From NCBI GenBank assembly GCA_035632955.1, contig DASQFU010000180.1:1-15473 (forward strand): a DNA stretch of 15,473 nt. The letters run 5' to 3'. The stretch comes from DASQFU01 sp035632955 (lineage in GTDB: Bacteria; Eisenbacteria; RBG-16-71-46). This document shows positions 1 through 6,603 of the stretch, in pieces. The notes under the pieces are model-generated. The model searched no databases and was not told where the DNA came from. It worked only from the letters and a program-made list of their open reading frames with translations. The translations under genes were made by a program, and so were the position numbers. The first letter of the stretch is position 1. Every line of letters starts with the position of its first letter.

Positions 1-355
1 CGGCACTGACCGCGGCGGTCCGGATTGCCGTGATCGCGCTCGCGTCCACGACCGCCACCAGCCGGCCGTGCTCGACCTCGAACAGCAGCACCGCACCCTG
101 GTGCGACTCGTAGGGCGTGCCGTGATTGCCGGGGATCACGGACACCGCCTTGAGGCCGAGGCAACGAGGCGATCCGAGGTAGGCGGGCATCACGCCCACC
201 AGCCCGCTGCGATCCGGCATCCACACCATCGAGCGCAGCGGCTGCACGGCGTCCTCTCGTGCGAGCGTCTTCAGAGCTTCGGCAACGACCTCGATGCATT
301 CCGTCATGGGCAGCAGCCGCGCGACCTCGACGTCCGACAGCACTCGCAGGCTCAT
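1..355 (-). CDS. Ornithine cyclodeaminase / mu-crystallin family protein (N-terminal 118 residues, 3' part outside window)
   Basis: This is the N-terminal part of an NAD(P)-dependent enzyme of the OCD/mu-crystallin family. Members deaminate ornithine or reduce imino acids and ketimines. The reading frame opens MSLRVLSDVEVARLLPM and runs off the window edge. Near the edge it carries the family hallmark DASAITAIRTAAVSA (residues 104-118), which leads into the nucleotide-binding domain. R41, K69 and R112 fall where P. putida OCD has its substrate-carboxylate-binding Arg/Lys/Arg set; this is from memory of the family, not an alignment. The start ATG (353-355) overlaps the stop of the upstream dehydratase as ATGA, which fixes the start and implies translational coupling. 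With that PLP-dependent neighbour, an iminosuccinate reductase (BhcD-like) or EutC-like role is as plausible as true ornithine cyclodeaminase. The family call is firm; the substrate is unknown. Confidence 0.88.
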   Translation of the reverse strand, partial: MSLRVLSDVEVARLLPMTECIEVVAEALKTLAREDAVQPLRSMVWMPDRSGLVGVMPAYLGSPRCLGLKAVSVIPGNHGTPYESHQGAVLLFEVEHGRLVAVVDASAITAIRTAAVSA

Positions 356-1350
356 CGGCGCGCTCCCGCGGCCGCCGGCTCGCGCGCGCTCAGGACCGCG
401 CCGAGCCGCTCGGGGTCCACGTTGCCACCCGAGACGATCGCGACGACGCGTGTGCCGCCGGGAAGCCGGACCCGGCCCGAGAGCAGCGCGGCCGTGGCGG
501 CGGCGCCCGACCCTTCAGCAACCAACTTGGCGCGTGAAGCGAGTCGGCGCATCGCATCGGCGATCGCCGGCTCCGTCACGGTGACCAGCTCGTCCATGCA
601 CGTGCGCGCGATCTCGAGCGGCCGCTCGCCGACGAATGGCGGCGTGAGACCGTCGGCCAGCGTGTCCTTCGGCCGTGCGACCGTCACGGGCTTTCCCGCC
701 GCGAGCGCCGGCCCGAGCCCAGGACCCGCTTCCAGCTCGACCGCCACGACGCGCACTTTTGGGGCCAGCGCCTTCACGGCCGCCGCGACGCCACCGAGCA
801 GGCCACCGCCGCCGACCGGCACGATCACGCATTCGAGATCGGGACACTGTTCCAGCACCTCGAGCCCGACCGTCCCCGCACCCGCGAGACCGAGCGGATC
901 GTCGAAGGGATGCACGAACGTGGCACCGCGCCGCTCGCGCTCCTCGTGCAGACGATCGAACAGTGTCGCCCGGTTGTCGTGCAGGACGACTTCGGCTCCG
1001 TAACCCTTCACGGCGTCCACCTTGGAGCGCGGCGCATCGGCCGGCATGACCACGGTGCACGGCGCCGTGACGACGCCGGCCGCCCACGCCACCGCCTGCG
1101 CATGGTTGCCGGCCGAGACCGTGATCAATCCGCGGCCGCGCTCGCTTTCCGTCAGGCTCAATACCTTGTTGAGCGCGCCGCGCGGCTTGAAGGAACCGGT
1201 CTTCTGGAGGTTCTCGCACTTCAGGAACAGCACGACTCCGGCCGGCTCCCCGAGCGCGCGCGCAGAGAGCAGCGGGGTGCGATGCACCTGGCCCGCGATC
1301 CGCGCGGCGGCGTCCCGGATCGCGGCGAGCGCGAGCGGCGGAGTCGCCAT
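352..1350 (-). CDS. Threonine/serine dehydratase-like PLP enzyme (fold type II)
   Basis: This 332-residue protein belongs to the fold-type II PLP family of catabolic threonine ammonia-lyase, serine racemase and beta-hydroxyaspartate dehydratase. The Schiff-base lysine is K55 in SFKPRGA. SAGNHAQ (79-85) is the substrate-carboxylate loop, the glycine-rich phosphate-binding loop GGGGLLGG covers about 180-187, and S307 in VSGGN should face the pyridine nitrogen. There is no C-terminal ACT regulatory domain, so it is not the feedback-regulated biosynthetic IlvA form. The ATG overlaps the HIT stop by one base (TGATG), and its own stop overlaps the OCD start (ATGA), so all three are probably one transcript. 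Pairing with an OCD-family gene recalls BhcB-BhcD and EutB-EutC. The reaction is probably beta-elimination of water from a hydroxy-amino acid; the exact substrate cannot be read from the sequence. Confidence 0.9.
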   Translation of the reverse strand: MATPPLALAAIRDAAARIAGQVHRTPLLSARALGEPAGVVLFLKCENLQKTGSFKPRGALNKVLSLTESERGRGLITVSAGNHAQAVAWAAGVVTAPCTVVMPADAPRSKVDAVKGYGAEVVLHDNRATLFDRLHEERERRGATFVHPFDDPLGLAGAGTVGLEVLEQCPDLECVIVPVGGGGLLGGVAAAVKALAPKVRVVAVELEAGPGLGPALAAGKPVTVARPKDTLADGLTPPFVGERPLEIARTCMDELVTVTEPAIADAMRRLASRAKLVAEGSGAAATAALLSGRVRLPGGTRVVAIVSGGNVDPERLGAVLSAREPAAAGARR

Positions 1351-1694
1351 CAGCCCGGCGGCCAGGCCATCGGTCGCCCGCCGAGCAGATGCACGTGCAG
1401 ATGATGGACCGACTGACCCGCGTGCTCGCCGACGTTGGTGACGAGCCGCCAGCCCCGTGCGAGCCCCTCACGCTCGGCGATCCGCGCCGCGAGCCCGAAC
1501 AGATCCCCGAGCAGCGCGCCATGCTCGGCGCCGAGCTCGGCGGCCGAGGCCGCGACGTGCTGCTTGGGAATCAGCAGCACGTGCGTCGGCGCGCGCGGAT
1601 CGACGTCGCGGAACGCGAGAACGTGCTCGGTCTCGTCCACCTTGTCGCTGGGGATCCTGCCCAGCGCGATCTTGCAGAACAGGCAGTCGTCCAC
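1350..1694 (-). CDS. HIT family nucleotide hydrolase (HinT-like)
   Basis: This is a small cytoplasmic histidine-triad protein of 114 residues, the usual HinT length. Such proteins hydrolyse purine nucleoside phosphoramidates or related AMP conjugates. The triad is H98-L-H100-V-H102-L-L near the C-terminus, and the N-terminus opens DDCLFCKI, with C4 and C7 matching the Cys pair seen in many HIT proteins. The frame stays open upstream, but I chose the GTG at 1692-1694. It gives the normal N-terminus and has a GGAGG ribosome site (1701-1705 on this strand) six bases before it. The stop overlaps the dehydratase start as TGATG, so it appears to be the first gene of a three-gene operon. HIT genes are often found in mixed housekeeping operons, so a functional link to the amino-acid enzymes is uncertain. 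Confidence 0.93.
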   Translation of the reverse strand: MDDCLFCKIALGRIPSDKVDETEHVLAFRDVDPRAPTHVLLIPKQHVAASAAELGAEHGALLGDLFGLAARIAEREGLARGWRLVTNVGEHAGQSVHHLHVHLLGGRPMAWPPG

Positions 1695-1700
1695 GAGGGG

Positions 1701-1753
1701 CCTCCGAGGTCGCCCGTCTCGCCGTCGTACGGCGAATCGGGCTCCCCACGATA
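1701..1753 (-). promoter_or_regulatory. Ribosome site and weak candidate -10 for the HIT operon
   Basis: On the minus strand GGAGG (1701-1705) lies six bases from the GTG start. A TATCGT hexamer (1748-1753) matches four of six -10 positions, but no convincing -35 element lies upstream. The ribosome site is solid; the promoter is a guess. The divergent kinase gene starts 133 bp away, so both promoters must lie in this short gap. Confidence 0.35.
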
Positions 1754-1810
1754 CACCCGCCTCGGGCGCCCACGCCCGCTTCCGCCCGGACTCCCCCGCA
1801 AGCGCCACGA

Positions 1811-1827
1811 TGCTAAGCTGCCGCGTC
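1811..1827 (+). promoter_or_regulatory. Candidate -10 element for a leaderless kinase transcript
   Basis: TGCTAAGCT (1811-1819) precedes the ATG at 1828 by eight bases. A -10 hexamer TAAGCT (1814-1819) would place transcription start at about 1826, almost on the start codon, and no Shine-Dalgarno sequence is visible. A very similar arrangement precedes the DUF72 gene. This is inferred from pattern only. Confidence 0.35.
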
Positions 1828-4794
1828 ATGGTGTCGGAAGAGACACGCATCGGGCCCTACATCGTGCTCGAGCGGCTCGGCGCGGGCGGGATGGGAGAGG
1901 TGTTCCTCGCTCGCGACTCGCGGCTCGGCCGGGACGTGGCGCTCAAGATGCTCCCGCCCGAGCTGGCCCGCAACGCCGAAGGCCTCGCGTGGTTCCGCCG
2001 CGAGGCTCTGACGCTCGCGGCGCTGAACCATCCCAACATCGCCATCATCCACGGCTTCGAAGACCCGGGCGACGGCCGGATGGCGCTGGTGCTCGAGCGC
2101 ATCGAAGGCGAGTCGCTCGCCGACCGCCTGCTCCGCGGTCCGCTCGGCTTCGAGGAAGCGCTCGGCGTGTGCGCGCAGATCGCCGAGGCGTTGGAAGTGG
2201 CGCACGAGCGCGGCGTCGTCCATCGCGACCTGAAGCCCGGCAACGTCATGCTCGGGCCGCGCGGTCTGGTGAAGGTGCTCGACTTCGGCCTCGCGCGACG
2301 CACCGTCGACGCGGGCGCATTGGACGCTCCGGACGAGACTGGAGTCATGGTCGGCACTCCCGGCTACATGAGTCCCGAGCAGCTTCAGGGCGGCGACCAG
2401 GACGAGCGCACCGACGTGTTCTCATACGGGTGCGTGATGTACGAATGCCTGACCGGTCACCGCGCCTTCCAGGGTGCGTCCGAGCTCGAGCTGCTGGCGA
2501 GCATGCTGTACTCGGAGCCGGATCGTGCGCTGCTTCCCGAACGCACGCCCGCGCCGATTCGGGCGCTGCTCGATTCGTGTCTCGAGAAAGACCCCGAGCA
2601 GAGGCTGCGCGAGATCCGCACCGCGCGCCTCGCGATCGAAGAGGCGCTCGGGATCCGCCGCGCCTCCGCGCTGCGCGCCGGCGAGGCGCTGCCGACGCCG
2701 CACAACTTGCCGCGAGCGTTGACGTCGTTCGTCGGCCGCGAGCAGGAGCTCGAGATCTGCGGCCGCCAGCTCGCCGAGACGCGGCTGCTGACGCTCACCG
2801 GGGTCGGTGGTGGCGGCAAGACGCGCCTCGCGCTGGAGCTCGCCGAACGGCGGCTGGGCGAGTTCCCGGACGGCATCTGGGTCGCTGCCCTCGCCTCGCT
2901 CGCCGACGGCACGCGGGTGCCGGAAACGGTCGCGGCCGTGCTCGGAGTGCGCGAGGAGCCGGGCCACGCCCTCGTCGACACGATCTCCGCTCATCTCGCC
3001 TCGCGCCGCGTGTTGATAGTGCTGGACAACTGCGAGCACGTGCTGGACTCGAGCGCGGCGATCGCGAATCACCTGCTTTCGACCTGCCCCGACCTCAAGC
3101 TGTTGGCCACGAGCCGCGAAGGTCTCGGCGTCTCCGGAGAGCGGCTGCACGTCGTTCCCTCGCTGGCCGTTCCTCCTGCAGTCCGCGGCGCCAGCGCCGA
3201 AACGGTCGCCCGCGCCGAGGCCGTGGTGCTGTTCGTGGAGCGCGCGCGGCTCGCCGTGCCCGACTTCGAGCTCGACGGCAACGCCGAGGCCGTGGCCGAC
3301 ATCTGCCGGCGCCTCGACGGCATCCCGCTGGCGATCGAGCTGGCCGCGGCCCGTGTCCGCATCCTGGACGTCCCCGAGATCCGCGCCAAGCTCGACGATC
3401 GCTTCCGTCTGCTCACCGGCGGCAGCAAGACCGCATTGCCGCGCCACCAGACGCTGCGCGCCGCGATTCAATGGAGCGTCGACCATCTCGCCGAGCCCGA
3501 GCAGCAGTTCCTGCGCAGCCTGGCCGCGTTCGCGGGCGGTTGGACGCTCAGCACCGCGACCGCGGTGTGCATGGAGGAAGGTGACGAGTTCACGGTGCTC
3601 GATCTGCTGACGCGGCTGGTGGACAAGTCGCTGGTGGTCGTCGAGCGCCGCAACGGCGGCGCGGCGCGCTACCGGTTCCTGGAGACGGTGCATCAGTTCG
3701 CGCTCGAGCAGCTCGACGCCGCGGGCGAGGGCGTGGCGGTGCGCGGCCGGCACCTCGCCTACTTCCTGGCCGTGGCAGAGACCGCGGAGCGCAAGCTCGT
3801 CGGGCCCGACCAGGGAAGATGGTTCGCCGACCTCGAGGTCGAGCACGAGAACCTGCTGGCCGCATTCGCTTGGTGCGCGCAGGTCGAGGGGGGCGTGGAC
3901 ATGGGGCTCCGGTTGTCCGGCTCGATTGCCCGGTTCTGGTCGGCTCACGGTCACTTGGAAACCGGCCGACGCACGCTCGATGAGGCGCTGCGGCGCGACG
4001 GCGCTCGCACGCCCTCGCAGGCACGAGCGACAGCGCTGGTGCGGGCCGGAGGGCTGGCGATCTATCAATGTGACTACGCGTCCGCGCGTCCACTCGTCGA
4101 GGAGAGCCTCGCGACCTACCGGGCACTCGGGGACCGAAAGGGCGTGGCGCGCTCGCTGAGCGGGCTCGGCACGGTCGCGACCTATCAGGGCGACCTCGCG
4201 GCCGCGCGGCGGTTCAGCGAGGAGGGCTTGGCGCTCTATCGCGAGCTGGGGGAGAAGCGCGGCGTCGCGGTGTGCCTCAACAACCTCGGCTACGTGGCCC
4301 AGTGCCAGGGCGACTTGCCGCGAGCGCGGGAGCTGTACGACCAGGCGCTCGCGCTCCTGCGCGAGGTCGGTGACCAGGAGTACGTCGCGCTCTCCCTCGC
4401 CGACCTCGGACGGATGTCCACGCGGCTCGGCGAGCCCGCGACCGCGCGCGCCCAGCTCGCCGAAGGGCTGCACAGCGCCCAGCAGCTCGGAGTCAAGAAC
4501 GAGGCGGCCTACCTGCTGGAGGCAGCCGCCGAACTGCTTCTGGCACTCGGGAATCCGGCCCAGGCCGCGCGCCTTCTGGGCGCAGCCCAGGCCGTCCGCG
4601 AAGCGATGCAAATCCCGGGGGTGCCGGCCGAGCAACAAGACCGGGACGCTCTGTGGCTCCGGCTCTGCTCGGCCCTCAGCGATGACGGCGCAGCGAACGC
4701 AGCGGCGGAAGGTCGGGCCATGTCGTTGCCGGAAGCCGTGGAGGAGGCGCTCCAGGGGCTCGGGGCGGCTGCTCGAGGCCCGGCCAAAGCCTGA
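1828..4794 (+). CDS. Ser/Thr protein kinase - STAND-type ATPase - TPR fusion regulator
   Basis: This is a 988-residue cytoplasmic signalling protein. Residues about 10-285 are a complete Hanks-type kinase: glycine loop GAGGMG, K40 in VALK, E59, HRD at 132-134 in HRDLKPGN, DFG at 152-154, and GTPGYMSPEQ. Residues about 300-640 are a predicted ATPase of the AfsR/MalT-like (COG3903) type, with Walker A GVGGGGKT (325-332), Walker B VLIVLDN with D400, and GIPLAIELAAARV near 498. About 690-900 are TPR-like helical repeats with recurring YQGDLAAAR and CQGDLPRAR units. No LuxR or winged-helix DNA-binding domain is visible at either end, unlike many relatives. The output may therefore be phosphorylation rather than direct DNA binding. 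The frame is open upstream to 1435, but that part is antisense to the HIT gene. I start at 1828; the in-frame ATG at 1810 overlaps the candidate -10. There are no transmembrane segments. The ligand and phosphorylation targets are unknown. Confidence 0.92.
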   Translation: MVSEETRIGPYIVLERLGAGGMGEVFLARDSRLGRDVALKMLPPELARNAEGLAWFRREALTLAALNHPNIAIIHGFEDPGDGRMALVLERIEGESLADRLLRGPLGFEEALGVCAQIAEALEVAHERGVVHRDLKPGNVMLGPRGLVKVLDFGLARRTVDAGALDAPDETGVMVGTPGYMSPEQLQGGDQDERTDVFSYGCVMYECLTGHRAFQGASELELLASMLYSEPDRALLPERTPAPIRALLDSCLEKDPEQRLREIRTARLAIEEALGIRRASALRAGEALPTPHNLPRALTSFVGREQELEICGRQLAETRLLTLTGVGGGGKTRLALELAERRLGEFPDGIWVAALASLADGTRVPETVAAVLGVREEPGHALVDTISAHLASRRVLIVLDNCEHVLDSSAAIANHLLSTCPDLKLLATSREGLGVSGERLHVVPSLAVPPAVRGASAETVARAEAVVLFVERARLAVPDFELDGNAEAVADICRRLDGIPLAIELAAARVRILDVPEIRAKLDDRFRLLTGGSKTALPRHQTLRAAIQWSVDHLAEPEQQFLRSLAAFAGGWTLSTATAVCMEEGDEFTVLDLLTRLVDKSLVVVERRNGGAARYRFLETVHQFALEQLDAAGEGVAVRGRHLAYFLAVAETAERKLVGPDQGRWFADLEVEHENLLAAFAWCAQVEGGVDMGLRLSGSIARFWSAHGHLETGRRTLDEALRRDGARTPSQARATALVRAGGLAIYQCDYASARPLVEESLATYRALGDRKGVARSLSGLGTVATYQGDLAAARRFSEEGLALYRELGEKRGVAVCLNNLGYVAQCQGDLPRARELYDQALALLREVGDQEYVALSLADLGRMSTRLGEPATARAQLAEGLHSAQQLGVKNEAAYLLEAAAELLLALGNPAQAARLLGAAQAVREAMQIPGVPAEQQDRDALWLRLCSALSDDGAANAAAEGRAMSLPEAVEEALQGLGAAARGPAKA

Positions 4795-5043
4795 AATCCG
4801 GGCGCCGAATCGACCTCGATCCGGAAGACGCAGCTTGTGGGACGACGCGCGCGACCCCTAGACTGATGTGCGTCCCTGCTACGACTCCTGCGCCGCTCCC
4901 CCGCTGCGTGGCTCCGGCGGGGCGTCACCCCCAGCGCGGGGCTGTCCCGTCGGCATTCCACCCTCGGTCAGCCGCTGCGATCGCTGGGACAACCGGCCCG
5001 GTGTCGGGGTCCCCACGCCCGCTCCGAGCGATGAGGTTCCTGC
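4795..5043. other. Noncoding gap between kinase and secreted-protein genes
   Basis: This stretch of 249 bp has no credible gene. It holds a possible promoter near 4835-4864 and several short GC-rich inverted repeats: CCCCGC/GCGGGG across about 4898-4922, and GGGGTCCCC at about 5006-5014. These could form a rho-independent-like end for the kinase message or a structured leader for the next gene. None has a U-tract, so no terminator is called. Confidence 0.5.
4835..4864 (+). promoter_or_regulatory. Weak candidate promoter for the secreted-protein pair
   Basis: TTGTGG (4835-4840) and TAGACT (4859-4864) are 18 bp apart. They match three and four of six consensus positions. A start near 4871 would leave a leader of about 170 nt before the gene at 5044. 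The match is weak and could be chance. Confidence 0.22.
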
Positions 5044-5727
5044 ATGAGACCTTTGGCGACCCTTGTGTTCCTGGGCGTGGTCGCGCTAGCTGCCGCAAGT
5101 CCGTCCGCGGTGAGCGCGCAAACGCTGCTGCTCGACTACGTCGGCTTCGACTACGAGGACCCCGATCCGATCCCCGCGCAGTTCGGCGAGCTCGGGAGCG
5201 GCTACGTGGGCGTCGGCGAGGTGCCCGGACTGTTCGCACCGCTCGTGTCGGACACGATCACGTTCGAATACACGTATCACATCTCCGGACTCACATCGGT
5301 GTCGGTCACTCCCGCAGGCCAGTTCATCATCATCGACTACTCCGGCGGATTGCTCTCGGTCTACGAGGACTCGCGCGCCTCGGGAACGCCCTTTCAGTAC
5401 GCTCCCAATCCTCCGAACGGCGCCGTCCCCGGGACTTTCACCGATGGGACGCCGTTCTTGATCGGCACCCTCAGCGGATTCCAGATCATATTCAATACGG
5501 TCAACGGAACCGGCAGCTACGAGGGCGTCTACTCGGTGACGGGAGGATCGCAGCTCGGGAACATCCCGGTCGATCGCCGCACGGGATGGACGTTCGCCGG
5601 CATCACGTCGAACTCGACGCAGATTCCCGAGGGCTACCACCATCAGGTCGATGGACAGATCTTCCTCAACCAGCCAACGCCCGCCCGCACCTCGAGCTGG
5701 GGCCGGATCAAAGCCACGTATCGCTAG
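5044..5727 (+). CDS. Secreted protein of unknown family, tandem paralog 1
   Basis: I do not recognise this 227-residue protein. It has a clear Sec signal peptide (MRP, then a hydrophobic stretch to about residue 20) with likely cleavage after VSA at residue 25. The mature part is rich in Gly, Thr, Ser and aromatics with alternating hydrophobics, suggesting a beta-sandwich exported protein. It contains no Cys and no obvious C-terminal sorting helix. It shares ordered blocks with the next gene: FEYT (74-77), YSGG...YED (99-109), PNPPN..VP..F.DGTP.L.G (121-141), and the ending SWGRIKATYR. The start ATG is preceded by GAGG (5033-5036) with seven bases spacing; an out-of-frame ATG lies at 5031. 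The gap to the paralog is 35 bp, so they are probably co-transcribed. It recalls PEP-CTERM or 'choice-of-anchor' exported proteins in style only. Confidence 0.85.
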   Translation: MRPLATLVFLGVVALAAASPSAVSAQTLLLDYVGFDYEDPDPIPAQFGELGSGYVGVGEVPGLFAPLVSDTITFEYTYHISGLTSVSVTPAGQFIIIDYSGGLLSVYEDSRASGTPFQYAPNPPNGAVPGTFTDGTPFLIGTLSGFQIIFNTVNGTGSYEGVYSVTGGSQLGNIPVDRRTGWTFAGITSNSTQIPEGYHHQVDGQIFLNQPTPARTSSWGRIKATYR

Positions 5728-5762
5728 CGGCCCGATCGGGCGCAGCGTTCAGGGGGTATCTC

Positions 5763-6500
5763 ATGAGGATCAGGAATATCGCGATCGGCGCCGCACTGCT
5801 GGGCGCCACGCTCATCGGCTCGGCCCACGCCGCGCCGATGATTGACTGGGATCCCGCGTTCATGTGGGAGATCGGGGCTCACCCGACGAACTCTCCGACC
5901 AATGGCGAGTTCAAATCGGTCGGCGTCATCAGCCGCTTTGGCCCGCCGTTTGAAGACCTCAATGCCAACCTGCCGGCATTCGAATACACGTTCTACATGC
6001 GTGAAGCCTTCTCTCTCGGAACCCAGGCACAAGCCATCTCGCCAACGGACACGATCTTCACGACGACGTACGACGGCGGCATCATCGAGATCTTCGAGGA
6101 CAGCACTCCCGACGCCTCGTTCGATCCGAACCCTCCCAACGCGGGCGTGCCCACGAACTTTATCGACGGGACGCCGATCCTGGTGGGATTTTTCTTCCAG
6201 ACAGACGAGTTGCACGGAGGTCCCGCCCCCAACACGCCGTTCATCGTCCAAACCAACAACTTCACCGCCTTCGACACAGGGAACGCCGAAGGGCCGATCG
6301 AATGGACCGGCGGCACGCTCCTCGAGCGGCTCAATCAGAACGGGACGCCGTGTCCGGGTCTGTTCACCGGCGCACTCACGTGGTATCCGCCGGTGATGAT
6401 TCCGGGCTATCTCTTCCGTCACGACGGGAAGATCGATCACAACTGCCCGACCATGACGAACTCCGCGACCTGGGGACGGATCAAACAGATCTACCGATAG
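5763..6500 (+). CDS. Secreted protein of unknown family, tandem paralog 2
   Basis: This 245-residue exported protein is a diverged tandem copy of the preceding one. The signal peptide (MRIRN plus hydrophobic core) ends with AHA, so cleavage is likely after residue 23. Shared blocks are FEYT (73-76), YDGG...FED (103-113), PNPPN..VP..F.DGTP.L.G (122-142), DGKI near 221, and the terminal TWGRIKQIYR. It differs by an insertion around 145-200 and by two Cys residues (C197 in TPCPG, C228 in HNCPT), which could form a disulfide after export. The frame is open far upstream, but the ATG at 5763 follows AGGGGG at a good distance and gives a proper signal peptide. A strong hairpin follows the stop. Base composition is lower in GC than the flanking enzymes (35 of 60 bases in one sampled line). 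Function is unknown. Confidence 0.85.
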   Translation: MRIRNIAIGAALLGATLIGSAHAAPMIDWDPAFMWEIGAHPTNSPTNGEFKSVGVISRFGPPFEDLNANLPAFEYTFYMREAFSLGTQAQAISPTDTIFTTTYDGGIIEIFEDSTPDASFDPNPPNAGVPTNFIDGTPILVGFFFQTDELHGGPAPNTPFIVQTNNFTAFDTGNAEGPIEWTGGTLLERLNQNGTPCPGLFTGALTWYPPVMIPGYLFRHDGKIDHNCPTMTNSATWGRIKQIYR

Positions 6501-6518
6501 CCCGCGCGCATCGCCAAA

Positions 6519-6550
6519 ACGACCGCCTTCCGTTTTCGGGAGGCGGTCGT
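6519..6550. terminator. Strong inverted repeat, probable transcription terminator
   Basis: ACGACCGCCTTCC (6519-6531) pairs with GGGAGGCGGTCGT (6538-6550) over 13 bp with one G-U pair and a six-base GTTTTC loop. It sits 18 bp after the stop of the second secreted protein. On the plus strand no U-tract follows. On the minus strand CGTTTTGG follows the stem. The position suggests it ends the secreted-pair message, perhaps acting in both directions. Confidence 0.6.
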
Positions 6551-6589
6551 CGCGCTTCGGCCACCCTGGCCGGGAACGCGCCGATCCCC

Positions 6590-6603
6590 TACTTTGGCGG
6601 CTC
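6590..6603 (+). promoter_or_regulatory. Candidate -10 for a leaderless transporter transcript
   Basis: TACTTT (6590-6595) lies eight bases before the ATG at 6604, and no Shine-Dalgarno sequence is visible. The spacing matches the kinase and DUF72 genes. The match to consensus is poor (three of six), so this is suggestive only. Confidence 0.25.

Noticed and set aside
68..1003. 311-codon plus-strand open frame
   Set aside because: It is antisense to the OCD-family and dehydratase genes, and its product is low-complexity Ser/Arg/Pro.
1435..1827. Upstream in-frame extension of the kinase gene
   Set aside because: This part is antisense to the HIT gene and Ser/Arg-rich; the kinase domain starts normally after 1828.
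1389..3584. 731-codon open frame on the plus strand
   Set aside because: It overlaps the kinase gene in another frame and gives an Arg/Ala/Pro-rich product with no motif.
2422..4638. 738-codon open frame on the minus strand
   Set aside because: It lies fully antisense to the kinase-ATPase-TPR gene, whose motifs are unmistakable. Its product is Gln/Arg/His-rich without domains, typical of the mirror frame of high-GC genes.
4866..5762. Upstream in-frame extension of secreted paralog 2
   Set aside because: It overlaps paralog 1 in another frame, and the signal peptide at 5763 marks the true start.
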